From Nelumbo lutea (lineage: Eukaryota; Streptophyta; Magnoliopsida; Proteales; Nelumbonaceae), in NCBI GenBank assembly GCA_022828595.1, contig JAKGHH010000008.1, positions 6,375,728-6,439,727 of the forward strand: 64,000 nt of DNA, written 5' to 3'. The translations under genes were made by a program, and so were the position numbers. Positions 30,890-41,600 of the stretch are shown here, one piece after another. Within the stretch, counting starts at the first letter, position 1. The number at the start of each line of letters is the position of its first letter. The notes under the pieces are model-generated. The model saw only the letters and a program-made list of their open reading frames with translations, ran no database searches and was not told where the DNA came from.

Positions 30890-32866
30890 TATAAGATAAT
30901 TCGCCTTTTTCTTCTCTCCCATTCAATTTATTATTTTACACTATACTCATTTATTGTTTATAATGTTAGGTCGTATTTGGTACAATTGCTTTTTATACAT
31001 GAAACACTATGAATTGATCAATACAAATTGTTGTTTTCACATTGAATATCAAATATGGAATTAAATGCAAAAACACATATACAATGTGACTATGTTTTTA
31101 CAAAGCTCGTATTAATCAATCCAAATTGTTGTTAATTGATTAAAAACAATAATGGTATGAAACATAACCAAACGCAAGGCTTACTATCTATAATTTATTT
31201 CAATCGTGCTTTTAATTTCAACTTTCTAAATTTGCATCACTTTCCCTTATACATGTGACATAATAGGTTTTCGTCCAATAAATGCCATGACAGTTTTGAT
31301 TGTTACTTCTTGACAACATTTTTTAACAAACCATGTTGTTTTGTTTCATATTAAAAGTTAAACATAACACTTCCATTACTATATCTGTTGTTGAAACGAT
31401 AGGATAGTTTAGACTTTAGAGATTTTTGTTTTTTTTTTTTTAAATAAAAACTTCAAATTGGACATTAATGATTAGAATTGCATGAATAACATTAATGTGG
31501 ATTCGAGCAATAACACATGAGTAAGTGTAAGAAACCAAAATCATCAAATGTTTAGTGATGAAATAAAAATCACACTCAAATAATGACTTAATTATATACC
31601 ACAAACATTAAATTTTCAAAAATTAGAATGCCTTCTCACCCATTTTCATTGTTTTTCATGAGTTAATGACTCTCTTTTGAGTCCCAACTCATAAGAATTT
31701 AATTTGTTTTTAGTGCTCGTATTTGATGAATTTTGCACAATTGTCTTTACATTGTGGGTCTCACACGAAAAGACTAAAAGCTATATATTTAGTTAAATTT
31801 TACATGGGCTTTCAATCAAATTGTTAAGTGAGTGCCAATTTCCAAATGGAGAATTTGCATGTCCCCAAATTCAGCGCTTGACATGTTGTGTGTAAAATGT
31901 TATCTAATCAATCATAAGTGTCATGCACACGAGTGTATGGTACTCACTATCAACAACAATAGTTGTTAAAAAACAATAAATACCACAGTCTATTGGGTAA
32001 TTTGTCTTTGCATTTTATTAAAGTTATGGGCTTGAGTCTCTACCGGCATAGGCAACAATGATTTGGGGGACTTAGTGGCATGAAAACATATACAACTAAA
32101 GTAGCGATGAAGAATAAGGTAAGCAATGCCTTGAAATGCAAAAATGGTACCAGTTGTATTTAATAATCTAAAAAAAAAAAAATGCAAAGCTCGACTTGGT
32201 TTGTATAATGTCAAGATAAATAAACATTACAATTTTTGGCGCCTAAAACATTATATTAAAATAGTTGAACAAAAATGGTGGTTCAATCAAGTATAATGAC
32301 ATGAGATTAAATGGGAAATTGGTGGCTAGTGGTACTTGACATGTGATTTAATTGTCAAGGGGATTGTCGAACGTGATATTCGTTGGTGGCCGATTATGCG
32401 ACTATCATGTAATATGAGCTAACCATAGAACATTGGTAGTCAGAAAGCAATTATAATGACATGAGCGTTGGAGCTCAATGGGTGTGATGATGTGGTTGGG
32501 TTGTTCCAAGAGTCTTAGTGAGTGAAGTTGGTGCGTTGAGTACATTGTGTTCATCACGACTTAAGCACAATTCATTTGATCATGCACCAATGTGATTTTC
32601 ACAACTTCCCAAGATGAATCATAAATCAACACTCATTACTTGTATTACAATTGGTTTATGCACTTATTGTGGTCACTCATAGTCATCATCATTAAACATG
32701 GTTTCACTACAACCACTAGTCTTTTTTAAACTCAATACGGTGAACATGAGATCCCAAATGTAGCATCATTGTGGTTGATATAACTTATTAGAGACAAAGT
32801 TTTTTATCTCCATAACTAACCGTTGATTTCCAGTTCTTATATAGCTATTTGAGCTTATATAAAAAA
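30890..32866. other. Intergenic, no feature seen
   Basis: AT-rich sequence. No ORF with recognisable content, no LINE tail and no paired terminal repeat was found. Confidence 0.6.
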
Positions 32867-34422
32867 GGGTAAATTACAAAGACCCCCTTGTACTATGGGG
32901 CCAGTGATGTCGTCTCACTTGTACTTTTTTTTTTGTGACAAATACCCCTATGAACTTTAGTCGTTAGACACCCCCTTCACCCCCTTCGATTAACGTTTTG
33001 TTAGTTAACTATGAAAAAAATTTAACCCAACTGTTTAAATGTCCAAACTACCCATTTTATATTGTTCATTGTCTTCTCCATTGAAGTTAGGTGAAATGGC
33101 TATGAACAGGAAAAAAAAAACAAAAAGGGTGTGGTTAAGTATGTGATTGAGGTGCATTATTTTGCATTGCCATAAAATAATGAAGAATGTTTTTTAACTT
33201 ACAATAGTGATTGTTTACCTTTTAATGTACCGGTCAAGGTGCATGAGGACTAACAAGAACTGCCCTAAGTATGGAGAATACTTGGAAATACAGGTTGACA
33301 ACACATGCTTGGAAAAAGCATCAGGAAAATCTACCATTCTTGATCCTTCTTCCCAGTCCTAGCAAGAAAGTTGCAATGAAGAAACTAAAACAAAAGACTA
33401 TGTCAAAGGTTGCTAATGTAGCAACCTTGAAAAATGTTGATAAATTGGGATTAAAAGCAAAATTCCCCTCACTGAAGCTCAAATGTGGTCCTGTTGACAA
33501 ATCTATTGGGGAAGCAATACTTGGGATTATGCAGAGTACTGAGAAACCTATTCGCTTCGATGCTAAAATTGGGACAAAGCCTATTTCAAAGATCAATAAG
33601 GTAAACATTTTAAACAATATAAAAAATGAAGATATCCAGGTGGAACCTCATAAGCCATCAATTGTGATACGTCCACCAACAGAGGCAAATAGAGATCAAC
33701 CTCGCAAGAAAATCATAATTAAGCAAACAAAGACGGTTGCCAATGTGGACCAGGTCAAACAGGAAGCTAGTTCTAGATTGGGTGAAGAACATCGAAAGAC
33801 AACAAAAGATGATTGAGCTGTCAAGTTTTGAGAAACATAGAGATAAGGAGAGAAAACAATTCAATGAAGAGGCATGAAGGAGAAAAGTTGTAGAAGATAT
33901 AAGATTGTGGGAAGAGGAGGAAAGGAGGAGATACGCAGACAGGTTGAGAGAGAAGAAAACAATAAGGCTTTATGAGGAAAAGAAGAAGATGCAGGAAGAA
34001 CGAAGGTTAGCGAAGATTGGAAGACATGAAAAAGCTAGGCAAAGGGAGATGGAAGAATATGAAAGACTGAAAGCAAAGAGGAAAAAAACAAAGATGAGGA
34101 ATGAATATTTAGAGGAGCATAGGGTAGTTTGTAGCCATTTCCGTCCACCAACAGAGGAACGAATGACCCGCTCTTACTTTGCAGGACCAAATATATATTT
34201 CCTAGGTTAAATAGGTTTTAAGAGAAAAATGGCAAGAAATATTTTTAAAGTAGAAAAAATTCAGTGAGGCATTTTGATAATTTAAGGATTTCTATCATCT
34301 AACTTAACTGCCAATGGGGTATTTGTCTAATGGTTAAAGATCAAGAGGGTCTTTATCATAAAAAAACATAGGAGGACTCTGTCAATGACCCCATAGTACA
34401 AGGAGATCTTTGTAATTTACTC
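32867..34422. mobile_element. Pack-TIR DNA element carrying a captured TAF1 gene fragment
   Basis: The left end reads GGGTAAATTACAAAGACCCC and the right end, on the minus strand, GAGTAAATTACAAAGATCTC. The inverted arms stay alignable for about 115 bp (both include CTTGTACTATGGGG and a ..TTAGACA.. block). No transposase is present. The 1.1-kb interior holds a piece of a host gene (next entry), which is the hallmark of a Pack-MULE-like element. The flanks are A-rich (32858-32866, 34423-34431) and do not show a clear 9-bp duplication, so the superfamily (Mutator or other) is not proven. Confidence 0.75.
33228..34190 (+). pseudogene. Captured fragment of TAF1 (TFIID subunit 1), zinc knuckle to charged C-terminal region
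   Basis: TAF1 is the scaffold of TFIID. Read in shifting frames, the sequence follows the plant TAF1 order: MRTNKNCPKYGE (the end of the conserved zinc knuckle), LEIQVDNTCLEKASGKST, PLKFKCG-like LKLKCGPVDK, KPISKINK, EDIQVEPHKPSIVIRPPTEA, QPRKKIIIKQ, the IELSSFEKHRD block after a frame change, then the Arg/Glu-rich coiled region RLWEEEERRRYADR and RRLAKIGRHEKARQRE. A TAG at 33360-33362, frame changes near 33363 and 33805 and a stop at about 33876 break it. The bromodomain region expected next is absent; after EYLEEHR the sequence leaves TAF1. No introns are visible. The open stretches at 33271-33816 and 33905-34210 are parts of this pseudogene, not independent genes. Confidence 0.85.
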
Positions 34423-35300
34423 AAAAAAACAATGAGGTTTGAGTTCCGTCCAAACTTGATTGGAGCTATAAATATGAGCTCGAATTCAACTTAGTAAACA
34501 AAAAAGCTCATATGTTGAGCTAAGCTCCATATAAAAAATAAAAATAATTATATAAAAAATCATACATAACAAAAATATTTATTATTATACATATAAATAT
34601 AAAAATTAAAAATATTATATATAATATAAGTTCCATTATTAATCTCATAAGCTTCATTAACGAAATTTCATTGGGCTCCCTTTAGACCAAACGAGACGTG
34701 GAATAAAATGTCGGTTTGTATCAACGGGGGTGGAAGCATAAAAATAGTGGCTAATAAGCAAAATACACGTGGAATGTGCAGAAGTGATCTGATAGGAATC
34801 TTTACATCGACGAAGACGTAACGGATTTTGTTTATCATACCTTATGTAAAAGTCATTTCCAACGGGGTATAGAGGCTTTACCCTGTTACTAGGTCCAATA
34901 AAGGAGGCCATGTGTCAAGAATCGCTAGGTCGAAATCTTTTTCTTCCCAAAGATCAATTTTTCTACCACGGTCCTAGAAAAGATTCTAGTTCCACTTTTC
35001 TCCTCCACGTGTCATTACCAAGGCTGTAAACTGTGGGTCTACTCATTGTCACAAGGCTGATGCAGAATAATTGCACTAGGATACAATAATCACTTCCTCT
35101 ACAGCCGTCTGATAACAAAGCTAGTTATAGAATTACAATCACCTCGGTATTTACGCCGAAGATCATTTTGCGTTATCTAATAACAAAGAATAAAGGCAGG
35201 GGTATTTTAGTCATCTGGAGGAGCTTACATTACGTTCTATCCATTCCGTCGTATGCAGTATTTTTAATGTTTAATAAATAATATTTTAAGAAAATAAAAG
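34423..35300. other. Upstream flank of the PP2A B55 gene
   Basis: The stretch 34440-34640 contains GAGCTCGAATTCAAC and AAGCTCATATGTTGAGCTAAGCTC words, like the target repeat into which the TIR element inserted. The stretch 34650-35300 is the likely promoter region. TATTATAGAGAG-like sequence near 35305 and a poly-A run at 35424 precede the coding start. No gene was found. Confidence 0.4.
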
Positions 35301-35517
35301 GAGCACATTATAGAGAGAGCTAGTCAGGGAAGACCGGAGCGTGCCTTCGTTCCGAAAGCTAGAAGGGACGCATTTCCTGCTCCGTTATTTTCTTTCAATC
35401 TCATTTTATTTTCTCTCACCACCAAAAAAAAAAAAAAAAAAAGAAGCAAAAGAAGGGAGAAAGGGGGAGAGAGACAGAACTCCAATTATTATTCAAACCC
35501 TCCATTCTGTGTGCGGG

Positions 35518-35574
35518 ATGGAAGAATCGGAAGCCTGCATTCTTATGGATATCTGCACGGATTCGAAGTTATGA
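35518..35574 (+). promoter_or_regulatory. Upstream ORF (18 codons) in the PP2A B55 leader, with a second minimal uORF at 35610-35618
   Basis: An ATG 153 bp before the main start opens an 18-codon ORF (MEESEACILMDICTDSKL) that ends at 35574. A second ATG at 35610 is followed after one codon by TGA. Both finish before the main ATG at 35671. If the leader is transcribed unspliced, scanning ribosomes meet both first, which would lower translation of the main protein. Whether the uORF peptide is conserved is unknown to me. Confidence 0.5.
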
Positions 35575-35670
35575 TCTTATCACAAGTCCTGGAAACAGAG
35601 AGATCGTTGATGCTGTGAGGTCGTTTGTGGTGTATATTTTGGTCGATTTGGCCGGATATTTATTGGGAAA

Positions 35671-38600
35671 ATGAACGGCGGGGGAGATGCCGAGGTTGCT
35701 GCTCCGGCGGGGCCGCCGCAACCTCTTGAGTGGAAATTCTCTCAGGTTTTTGGGGAACGGACTGCTGGGGAAGAAGTCCAGGAAGGTATGGCCCTTTCTG
35801 GATCCATAGTACTGTAAGGTGTTTTCAGGTATTTCGTGATTCTGATTAGGATTAGGGTTTGTTCGGTGTGTGCCGATCTAATTTTGGATCTTCGATTGCT
35901 GGATTCATTCTATCTGCTTTTATTTTAATGGATTTTGGTGAATTTTTTGGGTAACAATATGAAAATTTGTCATGAAGTTGGTGGGAAATGCTGCATGTTG
36001 ACATACGATTGCAGCAAAAGTAGTGAATGAATTGATCCACAGTGCATCTAATCCATGAATAATGCAAATACCACGAGGAAATTTGCTTATTAAATAGAAC
36101 ATATAACAGCATGCAATTATACTTGATAGGGGTTTTCTAGTTGGATACCAGAGGTAGGTTTTGTTTTTCATGCAATGGAGATATGCTTTGTGTATTAGCT
36201 GGTGAAAGAGTTGATCCGAGTTCATGTACCATGTATGGAGGATGATGAATAATACCAAATGGTATGTTCTTTTAAAACAATAATCCACAGCATGCAGCTG
36301 AGCTGGATAGCGCTTGTATAGCTTGATTTTAGCGAGTTGAATTATTCTGTCTAAGTACTGTGATCAAATTCTATAATTGAGACACTTGCAGTTTCTTCTT
36401 GACAACAATGGAAAAGCATGGATTTTCATGATTACTAGTTCAATATTTGATTACTTATTGCAGTAGTTGGACTTGAAGTGTTTCTTCCAGTCATGGTCAT
36501 TTTTTTTATAGGTAATGGTGTTTTTATTCGACAGGGATACTTTAGTTGTTTGAAGCAGGGTTTGGTTTGGGTGGCTTTTGTTACGAATTTATATTCCTAA
36601 AACTTCATTTAAACTGAGACATGCAAGGAATGACTTGGTTCATTACACCAAATGAACAAATTGAATTAGAGGCTAAAGCTGAATGGACTGGGTTTAGCTG
36701 ACATGATTTTTAAAGTTCAAACTCATCATCCTCATTTCTAGTTTTCCCCCTCCCAAAAAGAAGGCATTCATTGTTCAAGTGTTTCATCTGCTTCAGTTGC
36801 ACCAGATTTTGTGTAGATAAGTATATACTGCTTTCATCCACATAATGATACATAAGATCCATGAAACTACAATGCAGTAGTTCTATCAAGATGGTCATTG
36901 AAATGTTGCACTTGCAAGGTTATATGCCAATATTACCTTGGCTGCAAACGTACTACTCAGCTTTCCTGGCCCCCTTGGTGTTGCAAATTCTCTGATAGCT
37001 GAACTGAAAGTGATGGTTCGGGGTTTGGAAGTGATGAGAAAACAAGATATGATTCCATGGAAAGTCAGACTGATGGTGAGACAGGAACGATACATGTACT
37101 CCTTATTGAATAGCTCATTCAAGTGGGTGCCTAGAAGTGCTAATGGATATTGGACTAGCAGATTCTCTGGCTAGGGCAGGGGTAGCAAGAAGTCAACTTG
37201 AATGGGGATGTCCTGGGCTGGGTTGTAATCTGCAATTTTCTTGTACTTTGTGTAATTAGAGTTCCTTGTGATAGGAGCTGTTTTTGTATTCTTGAAATCC
37301 TGTTGTACATGTTTGTCTGTTGCTTTCCTCTTGAGCAGCGGGGCGGTTTCTTTAATGAAATTTTTACTGTTGCTTATCAACAAAAAAAGAAAAAAAGGAA
37401 AAAAACTTGACTACCATGAAGGGAAAAAGGTCTATGCCTTATTCTCTTACAATTTTAAGTTTGGATATGGTTCTGAGAAGATGTTGCCTACTATGTTTTG
37501 TACTTGGTAGTTTCCTAGGCTAGCTTAATTTGTTCTGTATCAAGTGGAATTCTCAACCATTTGTGGCTGACAGGACAAACTTATTAATGATATCCTTATT
37601 TTCCTCTTGGAGCAGGAGTTGTGGCTGGAGAGTAGATTTAGATTCGATATTAAATATTAAAAAGACATTGAAAGCCCTGGGTCAAGCTGATGGATTGATC
37701 GTGGTGTGAATTTATTTTGTCTAAGGGAACATGTAAGGATATTCCATTCAGCATTTGAACGCAGCATGGATAAAGTTTAGTGGAGCTCTAGATTCTTGCT
37801 TTCTGGCTGAGGAGCTGCATGATGAGAATTGGTCTGTAGGTTAGAGATACATATTTGATTGGGAAAGAAACATGTGGTGTTGGAATTTCAGAATGAAAAT
37901 ATGCATCTCCTTCTCGCAAGTACTGGATAATTTTGTTAAAAATGAGGAAGAAGAGAGGGTATCCATAGAAGATCTTCTATTAACTTTAACAACAGACCCA
38001 TTACTTGTTAAGGCACAGATTGTTTGATGGATTATGAGTGTACTCTCAAAGAACCATTCAACCTGAAAGCTTAAGCTGTTAGGTGAGGTCCTTGAATAGG
38101 TTGATATTCTCTAACACGCCCCCCACATGAAAGCCCATTGGGCTTGAAGCGTGAACAAGCACAGACCCATCCATACCTTGTGCTGAAACTTATTTAATCA
38201 TAATGGGGGTAACGAGGATCGAACACTAGACCACTTGGTCAAAATGGCTCTGATACCATCTCAAAGAACCATTCAACCTAAAAGCTTAAGCTGTTAGGTG
38301 AGGTCCTTGAATAGGTTGATATTCTCTAACATGTACCAAGTAAGCTCTGCCAGCTAATGACTGATCAAAGACCCTCTTGAATTTTATCCCTACTCCTTGG
38401 CCACGAAACACACTAATCATTAGGCCTTGAAGAAGTAACATGATCTCTGTCTTTATGGATGTGGCCTCTGCAGTAGGACTTGAGTGCGACCATTTGTTCC
38501 TCCAAATGTTTTGTAAATGCACATCTAATCCCTAGTTGGCTGAGGTTACTAATTGATCTTGATCCCACCCTTTTTTAGGCAAGTACGTCAATGTTTATTA

Positions 38601-41600
38601 CATAAGGTGGGTTTAGAAACCTTCATGGTAGGCAAACATGTCAGAGTTTAGTCAGAAGTTAAGGATGAATTTGGATTAATATCCATGTGGCATTGTCAAT
38701 ATTGAGCAAGAATCATGGATGAAGAAATTCTGTTATATCAGAGAGAATGTTGTTAAAAGGTAAGATATGAGCTGCAGGGGGTTTTTGTTAGGGAGGGGCA
38801 GAGCAACCTGTTTTGATTGAAGAAAGGGTTGCTGGAAGGTTGATGAAATAAAATGATGAATGAGTCAGGCAGGTTTTTAAGAATTTAGTATGGCGAAGTC
38901 TTTAGTTGTTTTACTCAAAATTATCTAAAGAGGTATTTGATGAGTTTCTGAGAATTTAGCTTGTTTTTTTTTTTCACTGAAGATGGAGGATGTTGCTCTG
39001 GTAAGGCAAGAGACATCACATTCAGTTTTTCTTTTCCTTTAATAAAACTTTTCGTTTTATCATCAAAAAAAGGCAAATGATGACATGTTTTGATTGATGG
39101 TAGAGTATGCTCTTAGTAGGGTGAGTCGCCGTGGCTTGATCATTGGGTGGGATAAGTGGGAGGTTTGGATCCTTGGTTTAGTGGGGCTGTTACTTTGCTA
39201 TTGGTATCTCTCTGGTTGATTTTTTATCACATGTTCTGTATTCTTTTCTATATTTTAATAAAATTTCCCTTGTAATAAAAAACAACTGTCATTTATAAAA
39301 AACACAACTTTCTCATACTTTACCAATGTGGCGAATTAGCATTTTTTCTCTTGGACGTTTTGAAAAAAATAAGATGTTGGTTATACTCATTGACTGTGGA
39401 TTTATTAGATATTTTGTTTTGTGCATGCTATTGAAGAGCAGCATGAAAGATCATGGACATTGGTGACCACTAATCTCTTGACTTTTTTACAAGGGTAATC
39501 GAGAGATAGATATCTCTGTTTTGTTTAACAAGTTCAGATGATCTCTCACTTGAGGTCCTTTTCTATGCTTGCTGTGGTGTCCAATTTGACAAATGATGCC
39601 CTTGTTGCAGAGTGGGTGCAGTCTGCCCTAGTTGGCCCATCAAGAGGTGGGAATTCATGTATTAGAGAGTGCAGCTTAATCCTGATTGTAGTTCCATTGA
39701 GAATTTACCAGTCAGTAGCGCTACTCCTACCAAAATTAAGGCTCTTTGGAGTTTGAGGTAGAAAACATTCACATTGGATTAAATGCCTATTTGAGGTAGA
39801 CAAGGTTCAAAGTATCAATACAATAAGCCCTGTGTTGGGTGTATTGTATTGTATCACGGGGCCACCAGAATGCTAAATACATGGAGTTAGGCATTTGGCC
39901 AATTTTATGGGAAAATACCCCTCTTAAAGGTGTTGTGAACCAATACGATAAGCCCTGTGTTGGGCGTGTCGTATTGTATCATGGGGCCACCAGAATGCTA
40001 AATACATGGAGTTGGGAATTTGGCCAATTTTATAGGAAAATGTCCCTCTTAGTGGTGTTGTGAACCAATTCCTATTTGTTTTTTTCTTTTAAATACCAGT
40101 GTATCAGCCAATTGAAACATGTGATACACAAATTTGTTGTATTGTGTATATATCAATACTTTGAACCTTGGGTACTGATAAAGTTTCTCCTCTCTTTTAT
40201 CTTTCTTCTGGTTAACAGCTGAAAATGGTTATTCTTTTAATACAGTCTTATTGGCAGGTAGGAAAAGAATCATGCTGGGGTAAATTGTGGTCTGTGAAAG
40301 AAATGCAGAATTTATTGATAGAAAAAAAGTGCAGAATTTCAATAAACTTCTGGTAGTAGGTTTCATCATATTCAAAGAGAATTTGTGACGACCTTTTATC
40401 CTGTGGCTTCATACTCTTAGAATGCATGTTTTACATGTGTCTGTTGGATGATGGCATCATTCATAATCTTAGTACAGATACAAAATGACAAAACAAGGTC
40501 TTAGTACTAGCACAATAATTTGGAACTCACATTTTTTTACTAGCTGATATGGTTTCTCTGCCACTACCTTTTTGCAGTTGATATAATTTCTGCAATTGAA
40601 TTTGATAAAACGGGAGACCATCTTGCCACTGGTGATCGAGGGGGGCGTGTGGTCTTATTTGAAAGGACTGATACACGGGATGTGCGTTTCTTGGCAACTT
40701 GCATGTTTCTTTATGATTATTTGATTTCTGAACTTGTTTTACTTGCTTTATATCTTTGAAATTTATAATATATTCTATATTATTGTGTTGTTTAGCATGG
40801 ACTTCGAAGAGATCTCGAGAGGATGGATTATCCAATTAGTAGGCATCCAGAGTTCCGGTACAAAACAGAGTTTCAAAGTCATGAACCTGAGGTATTCTTT
40901 TGGATCACTGCTGATTGAAACTTCTCAAGATACATTCTTTTCTCTTTGTGGACTCTGAGGTGTTAATCAATTGTTCAACTGTACTTGTTTTGTAAATCCA
41001 GTTTGACTATCTTAAGAGCTTGGAAATAGAGGAGAAAATCAATAAGATTAGATGGTGCCAGACGGCTAACGGTGCCCTGTTTCTTCTCTCAACTAATGAT
41101 AAAACAATTAAGTTTTGGAAGGTATGAATGGCAAAGCATTTCTGAACTATTTTTGTGATCATGTTGAGGGTGAACTGGTTCTCATTGTTGGTTTCCTTGT
41201 TCATAATTATTCCATGATCTTTTCAAGCATCATGATACCATGTACATTCATATTTCTAGCACGATAATATGATGTACCATTTTGCAATTTTCCTTTTTGG
41301 GAAGATGACCTATTTGCTTTGATGGTTTCAAGTAAACTCATTTCAGCCTTAACCACAACTATTGGGATCAGCTATATGAATCCTGCCCTGCCATTATGCT
41401 CTCTCATGAACCATGTTTTCTGTCAAAATTACAAGTTTTTATGACTTCCAACCACATTTTCTTTGGTAAACCCTTGATCTTTTAGAGTTTTCTACTTGCA
41501 CCAATTTACTACTCACTAGTGCAGTTATTGGTCATCTATTCAAATGACAAACTATCACAGTCATGTTATCCCTTGGGTGATATCTTATCACATTCCTTAT

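Noticed and set aside
33271..33816. 181-codon open frame as a possible novel gene
   Set aside because: Its second half is TAF1 sequence in frame, but its first 30 codons are an out-of-frame reading of TAF1. It lies inside a TIR element and is a fragment of a broken capture.
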